The position numbers and the translations under genes are program-made. Positions 1 to 7,058 of a DNA stretch of 64,000 nt are shown here, piece after piece (position 1 is the stretch's first letter; every line of letters starts with the position of its first letter). The notes under the pieces are model-generated. The model searched no databases, was not told where the DNA came from, and saw only the letters and a program-made list of their open reading frames with translations. This stretch comes from Fibrella forsythiae (GTDB lineage Bacteria > Bacteroidota > Bacteroidia > Cytophagales > Spirosomataceae): assembly GCF_017353175.1 (NCBI RefSeq), contig NZ_JAFMYW010000007.1, positions 186,001 through 250,000 on the forward strand, in the 5' to 3' direction.

Positions 1-656
1 TCGACGCACATGCCTGTTACCACATGGAAGCCGGTCTTGCGGGTACGTAGCTCGATGTAGGCTTCACCATAGGCCGTTTCCTTCCGCACTTCATCCCAGA
101 AGGTTTCGTCGTAATTGGCGTCTTTATTGCGAATAGCGCCGTCGATATAGGGCGTAATGGTGATCTTCGCGTCGAAATTCAGCGGAGTAATGCTGTACCG
201 AATAGCGCCTGCTTCGTCATCAACGATCGAACAGAAGCGTTTCGAACTGACTTTCAGCTGCTTACCACTCTTCAATGTGGCCACAAACTGCCGTTCCAGG
301 TAGCCCTCCTGCATATTCAGCACACGCCGAAAACCGCTCACCTCACAGGTATTCAGGTCGAGCGATTCGTATTCGATATCCACGTCGATACCAATCCAGT
401 TGGCCGCGTTGAGCACTTTGGCAAAGTAGTCCGGGTAGCCGTTTTTCCACCAGCCGACACGGGTTTTGTCGGGATAGTACACGCCCGCCACGTAATTGCC
501 AGGGAGTGTTTTACCCGTGAATTTCTCTTCAAAATTACCCCGGCCACCCAGCCGCCCATTGCCGAGCGACATCAGACTTTCGGTGACTTCATTGTGTTCG
601 CGATGAAAACCATCTTCAACAACACACCAGGGATCATTGGTAAGGTACTGTTTCAT
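1..656 (-). CDS. Glycoside hydrolase family 65 phosphorylase (maltose/kojibiose phosphorylase type), N-terminal part
   Basis: Partial gene that runs off the left edge; about 218 N-terminal codons are present, starting MKQYLTNDPWCVVEDGFHRE at the ATG at 656. The reading frame is open throughout and contains ESLMSLGNGRLGGRGNFEE and NYVAGVYYPDKTRVGWWKNG, typical of the N-terminal beta-sandwich domain of GH65 enzymes. The catalytic (alpha/alpha)6 barrel lies outside the window, so the substrate cannot be read. GH65 enzymes phosphorolyse alpha-glucosides such as maltose, kojibiose or trehalose to beta-glucose 1-phosphate plus a sugar. The neighbour, beta-phosphoglucomutase, converts that product to glucose 6-phosphate, which supports a phosphorylase rather than a hydrolase. 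A signal peptide is not seen, consistent with a cytoplasmic enzyme. Confidence 0.85.
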   Translation of the reverse strand, partial: MKQYLTNDPWCVVEDGFHREHNEVTESLMSLGNGRLGGRGNFEEKFTGKTLPGNYVAGVYYPDKTRVGWWKNGYPDYFAKVLNAANWIGIDVDIEYESLDLNTCEVSGFRRVLNMQEGYLERQFVATLKSGKQLKVSSKRFCSIVDDEAGAIRYSITPLNFDAKITITPYIDGAIRNKDANYDETFWDEVRKETAYGEAYIELRTRKTGFHVVTGMCV

Positions 657-688
657 AAAAGGTTATTATTCCAGGTTTCAAGATAAGA

Positions 689-786
689 CGTTTCCGTCGA
701 CCGCTGTGCGGCTCCAAGCACGTGGCTTATTGCTACTTCGTTGATGAGCGAAGTAATTGAAACCGCGCGACAGCCGACGGCAACTT
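689..786. repeat. Imperfect intergenic hairpin between GH65 and pgmB
   Basis: The arms GTTTCCGTCGACCGCTGTGCGG and CGCGCGACAGCCGACGGCAAC pair imperfectly, with an inner CTTCG/CGAAG hairpin. The right arm ends just before the pgmB stop codon at 788. The loop word TGATGAGCGAAG recurs in the hairpin on the other side of pgmB. Likely a transcription terminator or an mRNA end structure. Confidence 0.4.
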
Positions 787-787
787 T

Positions 788-1474
788 TCAGTAGCCCAAC
801 CCCTGAGCCCGTTCAACGGCGCTGAGCAGTTCGGTTACGGTTAGGTGTTCAAGCGACGGAACGACCAGATCAGCCTGTGTGAGCACGTCTGGAGAGCCAA
901 TGCCGAGGGCAAACATGTTGCCCCGTTTGGCGGCCTCAATACCCGCCACGGCATCTTCGAACACGATACATTCCTCGGGCAACACGTTCAGTTCGGCAGC
1001 GCCCTTCAAAAAAACTTCAGGGTCAGGCTTGCTATGGGTGATTTTGGAGCCGTCGATGATTGCGTCGAAGATGTGCGACAGGCCCACTCGATCAAGAATA
1101 AGCGGCGCATTCTTCGAGACAGACCCCAATGCAATCTTGATGGGTTGACCCTGTTCACCCGCCTGTTTTATCTGCGCCAGAAAGGCGTTGACACCCGGCA
1201 GGATGTCGGCTGGCGTCATTTCATTGACCAGATCAAGGTACCACTGGTTTTTCTGCGCGGCCAGTTCCAGCTTCCGCTCATCAGTAAGCGTAACGCCACC
1301 CAGTGCCAGAATCCGATCCAGGGAGTCCATTCGACTTACACCCTTGAGCGTTTCGTTGAACTCATGGGTAAAATCGAACCCAAGCGAATTGGCCATCCGC
1401 CGCCACGCCTGATAATGAAATACGGCAGTATCGACCAGCACCCCGTCGAGGTCAAAAAGGAAGGCTTTTATCAT
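788..1474 (-). CDS. pgmB: Beta-phosphoglucomutase
   Basis: HAD-superfamily enzyme that interconverts beta-glucose 1-phosphate and glucose 6-phosphate. The 228-residue protein has FLFDLDGVLVDT with the nucleophile and acid/base aspartates D8 and D10. It also has the cap substrate loop LKGVSRMDSLDRI, motif II serine in ALGSVSKN, motif III lysine in HSKPDPEVF, and the metal-binding aspartate in FEDAVAG. All are as expected for PgmB, and length is typical. I chose the ATG at 1474 because the longer in-frame start at 1543 would add 23 residues translated from a hairpin sequence. It lies just upstream of the GH65 phosphorylase gene on the same strand, matching the classic maltose-phosphorylase pathway. 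Confidence 0.93.
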   Translation of the reverse strand: MIKAFLFDLDGVLVDTAVFHYQAWRRMANSLGFDFTHEFNETLKGVSRMDSLDRILALGGVTLTDERKLELAAQKNQWYLDLVNEMTPADILPGVNAFLAQIKQAGEQGQPIKIALGSVSKNAPLILDRVGLSHIFDAIIDGSKITHSKPDPEVFLKGAAELNVLPEECIVFEDAVAGIEAAKRGNMFALGIGSPDVLTQADLVVPSLEHLTVTELLSAVERAQGLGY

Positions 1475-1483
1475 AAAAAGGAG

Positions 1484-1564
1484 TTTACTGTTTACAGTCT
1501 TCTGTGTTCCGCTAATAAAACGAATTGGTGATGAGCGAAGCAACAGAAGACAGCAGACTGTAAA
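1484..1564. repeat. Imperfect intergenic hairpin upstream of pgmB
   Basis: TTTACAGTCTTCTGTGTTCCGCT pairs imperfectly with AGCGAAGCAACAGAAGAC plus AGCAGACTGTAAA. The element sits between the PIG-L gene stop (1577) and the pgmB start, and shares the word TGATGAGCGAAG with the hairpin at 689-786. Confidence 0.4.
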
Positions 1565-1576
1565 AAGTTGACTGTT

Positions 1577-2452
1577 TTAATATCCACTCGCTTTTAGGGC
1601 GGTGAACAGTTTTTTGATGGTTTCGAGGCCGTTGGGGCCGTTTTGAGCAAAATAATAGAACACTTCCACATCGCCGCGATGCATGGCCACGTTCATATCC
1701 CCCGATTGCGATTTATGTTCCGCTTTAACCCAGTCGGCTACGATCTGGTAACTGTGTTTTCCGCCTTCCCCGAAGGTATGCGACACATCCAGCTCATAAA
1801 CCGGGGCGCTGGCCAACACCTTTGTTTCGGGGTAGCCAGGCAGTTCGGCGAAGGATAAAGTGGTGGCCCGGCTCAGCGTACGGCCACCCAGTACGATTGG
1901 TTTCTTTCCCGCCAACCGGGCAACGGCTCTGAGCGTCAGAATCGTGGCGGCTTTATGGTGGGCGTGTTGCTCGGCCGAAGGCACCAGACAAAGCACCAGG
2001 TCATATCGGCCTTTGGTAAGCACTTCGTCTAACTGCCGCTCAACCAGCTCAATGTTCCAGCGACGACCGCCCAGATAAGGCGCCGGATCGGTGGAATAGC
2101 TATCGTCGACCTGATCGAAGAAGAAAAAATTGGTGATACCCATGACTTCGCCCGCTTTCATCAGTTCTTTCTTCCGAATAGCTGGCAATACACGCCGGCC
2201 AACAGCCGAATCGAGCAGATTCATGCCGTAATATTTGGAGGCCACCATGCCATTATAGCCACCCGAGGCGTCGGTTACGAGGGCCAGATCGGCTGAGCCG
2301 CCCAGTTCACGAACAAGCTTAAAAACCGTGACCGGAAACATGGTCTCATCGTCGGGGTGAGCCGTAACGATCAGTGTTTTAAACGATTGCGCAGCAACTC
2401 CCGTTGAAAGGAGGAGCAACAGAATAAGGAGACTACTTTGACTAAAACGCAT
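1577..2452 (-). CDS. Secreted PIG-L/LmbE family deacetylase
   Basis: The 291-residue protein begins with a signal peptide (hydrophobic residues 8-20, predicted cleavage after VAAQ). It carries the zinc-binding AHPDDE motif at residues 31-36, followed by LVTDASGGYNG and a later AEQHAHHKAA that supplies further metal histidines. These are the hallmarks of GlcNAc-PI de-N-acetylase (PF02585) proteins, zinc hydrolases that remove acetyl groups from N-acetylglucosaminyl substrates. The signal peptide places it in the periplasm or outside the cell. The actual substrate is not evident. It lies between sugar-metabolism genes and an unrecognised gene on the same strand. Confidence 0.85.
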   Translation of the reverse strand: MRFSQSSLLILLLLLSTGVAAQSFKTLIVTAHPDDETMFPVTVFKLVRELGGSADLALVTDASGGYNGMVASKYYGMNLLDSAVGRRVLPAIRKKELMKAGEVMGITNFFFFDQVDDSYSTDPAPYLGGRRWNIELVERQLDEVLTKGRYDLVLCLVPSAEQHAHHKAATILTLRAVARLAGKKPIVLGGRTLSRATTLSFAELPGYPETKVLASAPVYELDVSHTFGEGGKHSYQIVADWVKAEHKSQSGDMNVAMHRGDVEVFYYFAQNGPNGLETIKKLFTALKASGY

Positions 2453-2491
2453 TATACCTGGTTGAGCTGAACAACAAAGGTAATAAACACG

Positions 2492-2526
2492 AAACCGATA
2501 AGGTCTGAGTCAGCCCTTATCGGTTT
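2492..2526 (-). terminator. Hairpin terminator after the 2618-3172 gene
   Basis: AAACCGATAAGG pairs with CCTTATCGGTTT around an 11-nt loop. On the minus strand the stem is followed by a moderately T-rich stretch. It separates the small protein gene from the PIG-L gene. Confidence 0.6.
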
Positions 2527-2617
2527 TATCGAATCGCGAACACCCGATAGGTTCAGGTACGTTAACGTTCGTCAGGATGTCTGGAACAGCAGTTTGCTTC
2601 AGCCTCGACAGGCTGTG

Positions 2618-3172
2618 TTAAGAGATCCGCCACGTAACCTCGTAGATCGAGTTTTTGCCACAGCCTGCCGCCGAGTCGATTCCGTCGTGATGGTCGGTAT
2701 GCGTACCGATCTTAGACCGCAGTTCCGCCCCCGTGAACGAATAAGACGCCACAGCAACCGGCCCATCACAATTAGCGTGAATTTTCCCCCACGTGTTTTC
2801 TACAACCCAATCAGCAACCTCTTTCAGTGCACCGCCAATGATCGGGATCTCGCCCAGCACACCGCTGGTGCCCGTGCTAACCAATTTGTGCAGACCATCT
2901 TCGATGAGTGCCGCCGTTTCAGATCGGCTACCTCCCCGGTTGGTTATATTATAGGCAATTCGCACTACGTCCGTATCAGCAACCTCAATACTGCCAAAAA
3001 AGAAGTTGACCTGCTTGCTACCATTGCCGTGATCGCCCATAAATTTAGTCTGAGTGATCGGCGCGCCCTTACCAACAACACTCACCGTAAACCCAACCGT
3101 GTTTGTGTCTTTCCGTAGCGAACGTACCCGGATTGCCTTGTAACTGTCGAGTGCAAAATTAAACGTACCCAT
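2618..3172 (-). CDS. Hypothetical protein, probable beta-rich secretory-type family of unknown function
   Basis: The 184-residue protein has no signal peptide or membrane segment that I can see. The N-terminal part (YKAIRVRSLRKDT, QVNFFFGSIEVADTDVVRIAYNITN) alternates like beta strands. The C-terminal half has NCDGPVAVASYSFTGAEL, then an HTDHHDGIDSAAGCGKNS stretch ending YEVTWRIS. Two cysteines (in NCDGP and GCGKN) are spaced so that a disulphide is possible. From memory, similar C-terminal signatures occur in scattered uncharacterised proteins of bacteria and fungi, but I cannot verify this. It is flanked by terminator-like hairpins on both sides, so it is probably transcribed alone. Confidence 0.7.
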   Translation of the reverse strand: MGTFNFALDSYKAIRVRSLRKDTNTVGFTVSVVGKGAPITQTKFMGDHGNGSKQVNFFFGSIEVADTDVVRIAYNITNRGGSRSETAALIEDGLHKLVSTGTSGVLGEIPIIGGALKEVADWVVENTWGKIHANCDGPVAVASYSFTGAELRSKIGTHTDHHDGIDSAAGCGKNSIYEVTWRIS

Positions 3173-3307
3173 GATCTTGTAAAGAGTTAAACTGGTTTAC
3201 ATTGCTCCGTTTTTATACTGTTTTCTGGACTACAGTTATTGCTTTTCTTAGCGAATCAGGTTCATTTATTTCACGATAATCAGGCGATTTTTTCGACATC
3301 ATATCAC

Positions 3308-3343
3308 GCCGGTTGACTACCGGCTTCGCTTAGAAAAAAGCGA
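3308..3343 (-). terminator. Pair of small hairpins downstream of the response regulator gene
   Basis: GCCGGT-TGACT-ACCGGC is followed by TCGCTT-AGAAAA-AAGCGA. They lie in the 317-bp gap between the response regulator stop (3490) and the 3172 gene start. The rest of that gap should hold the promoter of the 3172 gene, but I see no clear box. Confidence 0.4.
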
Positions 3344-3489
3344 TCCAGGTAGAATAAATTAGCGGAAATAAAGGAGCACTGACTCGTTAACTGAGTCAAA
3401 ATTCGGAACAGGTAAGCGAGGAGAAAATAGCGAATTATTGCTAGTCGTCCCGACGAAAATCGTGGGTATTTTGCGCCAGATCGGCAAGG

Positions 3490-4122
3490 TTAGGCCAGTT
3501 TTTGGCGAAGCGCTTTCGAGATAGCTTCCTGCGACGAATTGACGTGCAGTTTTTCGTAGATTTTGCGGAGATGCGCGTTCACCGTGTTGACGCTGATACC
3601 GCACACGTCAGCGATCATCTTGTAGCTGTTCCCATCGACGAGATGGGCCAGTATTTCTTTTTCGCGTTTTGACAGGTCGTAAAACTCAGGACGGGCAGCT
3701 TGTTGCTCCTGAAAAAACCGGAACACTTTACGTCCCACACCAGGACTAAGGGGTGTTCCACCCATGTATACGTCGGTAATGGCTTCCAGGAGTTTATCGG
3801 GCGGCGTCCCCTTCAGGAGGTAGCCCGACGCACCTGCACAAATAGCGGCAAATACTTTATCGTCGTCTTCAAAGACGGTTTGCATCAAAATCTGTATACC
3901 TGGGTACGTTGCTTTGATGGCTCCCGCCGCTTCAATGCCAGACACATCCGGCATCTTTATATCCATGATGACCACGTCGGGCCGACAGTGCGCCACCCGC
4001 TCTACCGCCCGGATTGCATTGGGAAACGTTCCGACCAGGTGGTAATCGTCGTTGTCGACCAGTACTAACCGGAGGTTATCGGCAAAGGTCTTGTCATCCT
4101 CGAAAATAGCTACCCGTATCAT
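3490..4122 (-). CDS. NarL/LuxR-type two-component response regulator
   Basis: The 210-residue protein has an N-terminal receiver domain with acidic pair E8/D9/D10, the phospho-acceptor D54 in DVVIMDIKMPDVSG and the conserved lysine K104 in YLLKGTPP. A C-terminal LuxR helix-turn-helix (about residues 145-207) contains LSKREKEILAHLVDG and SVNTVNAHLRKIYEKL. This is the standard NarL layout for phosphorylation-controlled DNA binding. The start lies 12 bp after the stop of the histidine kinase gene, and it is the last gene of a four-gene minus-strand operon (6880 to 3490). Confidence 0.93.
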   Translation of the reverse strand: MIRVAIFEDDKTFADNLRLVLVDNDDYHLVGTFPNAIRAVERVAHCRPDVVIMDIKMPDVSGIEAAGAIKATYPGIQILMQTVFEDDDKVFAAICAGASGYLLKGTPPDKLLEAITDVYMGGTPLSPGVGRKVFRFFQEQQAARPEFYDLSKREKEILAHLVDGNSYKMIADVCGISVNTVNAHLRKIYEKLHVNSSQEAISKALRQKLA

Positions 4123-4134
4123 TTCCTTTGTTGG

Positions 4135-5211
4135 TTATAGTGGAATCATAAGCCGGATGATCGTACCCTGCCCGTTGGCAGATTCTATCTCCAGTTTGCC
4201 ATCAAGTTCGGCAACCCTTTTCTGCATATTTTGCAACCCATTGCCCTCTCCCGACGTGTCGACCGTAAAGCCAATGCCATCATCGGTCACACCAATCCAG
4301 AGAAACTGTTCGTGTTTTCGGGCGTAGAAAGTCACGTGCCGGGCGTTGGCGTGTTTGGCAATATTGTGGGTTATTTCCTTGATAATCAGAAATAAGTGGC
4401 GCTGTTGTTCTACACTCAGTAAGTCGCGTTCAGGTACGTCGTGCTTAAACGTGAGGCTGATGTCACGGCTGTTCAGCATGGTGCTGACGAATGACCTGAC
4501 TTTTTCCAGAAAATCAGTTGCATTATCGTTACCGGGACTGATGGTCCAGACCATACCGCGCATCGTCTGAACCATCTGGTGGGCCTCGTCTACCATTTTC
4601 TCGAGTAGCGGTAAACTGGCCTCCGGCTGCTTCGGAAATTTACGTTTGGCCAGTTCGCCCAGAAAGCTAATCGTACTGAGTGTGCTGCCCACATCGTCGT
4701 GAAGATCAGCGGCAATAGCGTTTCGGAGTTGCTGGAGCCGCAGCCTGCCGCGCAGTTTATAGAGCATCACGAGATACAAAATGACGCCTGCTACCAGCAG
4801 CCCGTAGCCAACCAGCATAGGAACAAACCAGGTACGTTGCCAGAACGCCTCTTCCAGCTCGAACGACAATGAACTGACCTTTAGCGGGTTGGCCATATTT
4901 TTAACCTCAAACCGGTACTGCCCGCCAAACAAATTCGCGTAGCTGACCGATTCGCTGCCCCCGTTGTCATACCAGCGGGGATCTTCGCCCACCAGCCGAT
5001 AGGCATATCTTGTTGCTGGTGAACTGTTCCGATCACGAAACGAAATACGAAGATGCGTTTGACGATAATTGAGCCGAATGGGCTTACCAAGCGTGAAACT
5101 GGAATCTTGCAGCCCATTACTGGCCCAGAACCGGGTGAATTCTGGTTGCCGGGCCACCGCCATTCGCCCCCAAAGCAATAGCACAAGCAGCGAAGCAAAG
5201 CGGGTGATCAT
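4135..5211 (-). CDS. Membrane sensor histidine kinase, NarX/HisKA_3 type with Y_Y_Y-like domain
   Basis: The 358-residue protein has a signal peptide (residues 1-20) and a periplasmic beta-domain with the Y_Y_Y look (RYAYRLVGEDPRWYDNGG, residues 68-85). One membrane helix spans about 128-150. The dimerisation box is AADLHDDVGSTLS with the phospho-acceptor H171, and a HATPase domain follows (N box KEITHNIAKHANA; G boxes DDGIGF and GNGLQNM). Unlike two-component hybrids of the same order it lacks the beta-propeller repeats normally before Y_Y_Y. Its ATG overlaps the stop of the upstream 7-TM gene by 4 bp, implying translational coupling. The partner regulator follows directly. Confidence 0.9.
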   Translation of the reverse strand: MITRFASLLVLLLWGRMAVARQPEFTRFWASNGLQDSSFTLGKPIRLNYRQTHLRISFRDRNSSPATRYAYRLVGEDPRWYDNGGSESVSYANLFGGQYRFEVKNMANPLKVSSLSFELEEAFWQRTWFVPMLVGYGLLVAGVILYLVMLYKLRGRLRLQQLRNAIAADLHDDVGSTLSTISFLGELAKRKFPKQPEASLPLLEKMVDEAHQMVQTMRGMVWTISPGNDNATDFLEKVRSFVSTMLNSRDISLTFKHDVPERDLLSVEQQRHLFLIIKEITHNIAKHANARHVTFYARKHEQFLWIGVTDDGIGFTVDTSGEGNGLQNMQKRVAELDGKLEIESANGQGTIIRLMIPL

Positions 5212-5903
5212 ACCTTGAAGTGGGGCAATTTATCTGATTTAATCAACTGAAAACGAGCCAGATAAAAGCCATAGGTGATAATGGACAGCTTGATGATGGT
5301 CACTACTGGATTGATCTTCAGCCAGAACAGATCCTGCCAGCGGTTACCACCATACTGAGCGATGAGTGTACCTACCTGTGATATAGCCAGATCGTAGAAC
5401 GTACCTAGAAACAGGGCCAGCAACAGCCAGAAAAGCGATTTTTTACGCAATGAATGGCTATTACGAATAAGGCTAATCAGGAAAAAAAAGGACAAGCCAG
5501 CAATCGATGCATTTAGAAACAGAAAGATGTTCAGGTTCATGAACTGGCTCAGTTGGCTGAAACCCGTCAGTAATACATAGAGTACATACATGCCGTACGC
5601 TAAGCGGATTGCCAGTTTCAACCACGCATCAGTAGCCAGTCCTGATAAAAGCAAGCCCATTGTTACCCCCGTTTTCACTGCCAGCACGGGATAAATAAAT
5701 TGATTGTGGATGCCGCGAGTAGCCAGCACCACCGACAGAATACCCAGCGCAGTATCCAGTATCAGGTCAACACCATATACTACTTGAACACGGTTCAGGA
5801 ATCGTCGGTATGTAATCACCATCAGGCTTGGAATGAGCCCTGCGTAGACGGCCAAATCCATGAGCGCATACGACATAATCATCAGTTTTACGGCCTTCCA
5901 CAA
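5208..5903 (-). CDS. Seven-helix membrane protein of unknown function, in the kinase operon
   Basis: The 231-residue protein consists almost entirely of hydrophobic helices. I count seven, at about residues 5-30, 39-62, 68-89, 94-118, 121-145, 153-180 and 195-219, with basic loops such as RNSHSLRKK. No known transporter or enzyme motif is visible. It overlaps the preceding gene by 16 bp and the histidine kinase gene by 4 bp, so the three are tightly coupled. The context suggests a sensory or signal-transmitting membrane partner of the kinase. This is inference from position only. Confidence 0.75.
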   Translation of the reverse strand: MWKAVKLMIMSYALMDLAVYAGLIPSLMVITYRRFLNRVQVVYGVDLILDTALGILSVVLATRGIHNQFIYPVLAVKTGVTMGLLLSGLATDAWLKLAIRLAYGMYVLYVLLTGFSQLSQFMNLNIFLFLNASIAGLSFFFLISLIRNSHSLRKKSLFWLLLALFLGTFYDLAISQVGTLIAQYGGNRWQDLFWLKINPVVTIIKLSIITYGFYLARFQLIKSDKLPHFKV

Positions 5904-6880
5904 TAGCTGGGACAGGGGCGAATTGACCCTGTAAGTTTGAAAGAATTGGTGGCTCGTAGGCTCGTCGCACTGCTGGCCCTTGTCAGGGCACCAGCTTTAT
6001 TGGCAGTTCCGTACACGGTTTGAGTTGGTGAATTCGCCGCGCGATTTGCGACTACTGATATGTCCTGCTCTGTACCATCTACATCCGTGGAAAATCCGTG
6101 AGTAGCAATCGGTACCTGTGTAGCGTGTCTGTTCGGCGCAAGCTTCAACCGCGTTGTGCTTTCCGTCAATGACGCCATTGGGCAATACGGGATAAAAACA
6201 TGCACATTTTCATCCCGAAGTGAAAAGAACAACGTTAACGGCTTCTTTCCGGAGCTTTTCCACGCATCAACCAGCGCACCTTTTGCGAAGTAGTAGCCCT
6301 GCGTATTTGGGTAAGGGAATTTGGCTCGATTGGCCGTTATCTGGTTGTCAAGTGCATACGGATTAGTTGCTGGGGCTTCGGCCACTACCCATTGCCGTTT
6401 TCCATACTGCCAGAACATAGCCTTTCGGAAATCTGCCAGATAATAATCAGACCGTTGATCTGCACCGGTTCCGATCGAATCAAGGAGCCGATTTATTCGC
6501 GTGTGTACGATAACGGGTTGAAATTTATTCGTTGAGTCGAGACCAAAAAACAGGTGGAAACCAGCTACACTGTCCTGCGTTTGGTCAAATACGGTAAGGA
6601 GTTCATTAGTGAGCGTGATTACCCCCCTGCCTGGAAATTTATCCTCAAATGCGCTGATGCCCGCCCGGGTGTCACCATCGTTACTTAGCATTTGGCTGAG
6701 TGTGACTGAGTTGATCCATCGCTTCCCTTTTCTGACATGCACGGGCACATAAATGGATCGTGTGTATCGGCCCCAGCCAATCTCCCGGAAATCATCGTTT
6801 CCCTGGGCCATCGCCTGATTATTGAACAGGCTGAAGCACAACCCGAGCCACAGGTACGTTGCCTGGTTTCTCGCTTTCAT
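5888..6880 (-). CDS. Secreted hypothetical protein, first gene of the kinase operon
   Basis: The 330-residue protein starts with a signal peptide (residues 1-25, ending NNQAMAQ). The body is soluble, with no recognised domain; visible stretches include EIGWGRYTRSIYVPVHV and GYYFAKGALVDAW. The C-terminal 70 residues are rich in Ser/Thr/Ala and end with two close cysteines (CPSYC). It heads the operon that contains a 7-TM protein, histidine kinase and response regulator, with a 16-bp overlap into the next gene. The position makes it a candidate periplasmic input component, but no function can be read from the sequence. Confidence 0.7.
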   Translation of the reverse strand: MKARNQATYLWLGLCFSLFNNQAMAQGNDDFREIGWGRYTRSIYVPVHVRKGKRWINSVTLSQMLSNDGDTRAGISAFEDKFPGRGVITLTNELLTVFDQTQDSVAGFHLFFGLDSTNKFQPVIVHTRINRLLDSIGTGADQRSDYYLADFRKAMFWQYGKRQWVVAEAPATNPYALDNQITANRAKFPYPNTQGYYFAKGALVDAWKSSGKKPLTLFFSLRDENVHVFIPYCPMASLTESTTRLKLAPNRHATQVPIATHGFSTDVDGTEQDISVVANRAANSPTQTVYGTANKAGALTRASSATSLRATNSFKLTGSIRPCPSYCGRP

Positions 6881-7008
6881 GGTAGTACGTGAATGTGGTA
6901 GAACATTATGGTTGACAAGGTATTGATTTTCAGTCCAAAACCTACCTCAAAGTTAGCCACCTGACGTACCGTCGATCAATAGCGAATATTTGTCATCTGA
7001 ACCAAAAA

Positions 7009-7036
7009 GGGCCATCCAACAACAGTCAGATGGCCC
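7009..7036 (-). terminator. Rho-independent terminator after the amylase gene
   Basis: GGGCCATC pairs with GATGGCCC around a 12-nt loop. On the minus strand the stem is followed by five T residues (7004-7008). It lies 23 bp after the amylase stop. Confidence 0.8.
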
Positions 7037-7058
7037 GGTAAGGGATAAAGAAAGTGTG

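Noticed and set aside
845-1531. Long open frame on the plus strand opposite pgmB
   Set aside because: Antisense shadow; pgmB on the minus strand has all HAD motifs.
2594-3118. 174-codon plus-strand frame opposite the small unknown gene
   Set aside because: Arg/Pro-rich composition without domain signs; the minus-strand frame has strand-like beta pattern, a following terminator and a normal start.
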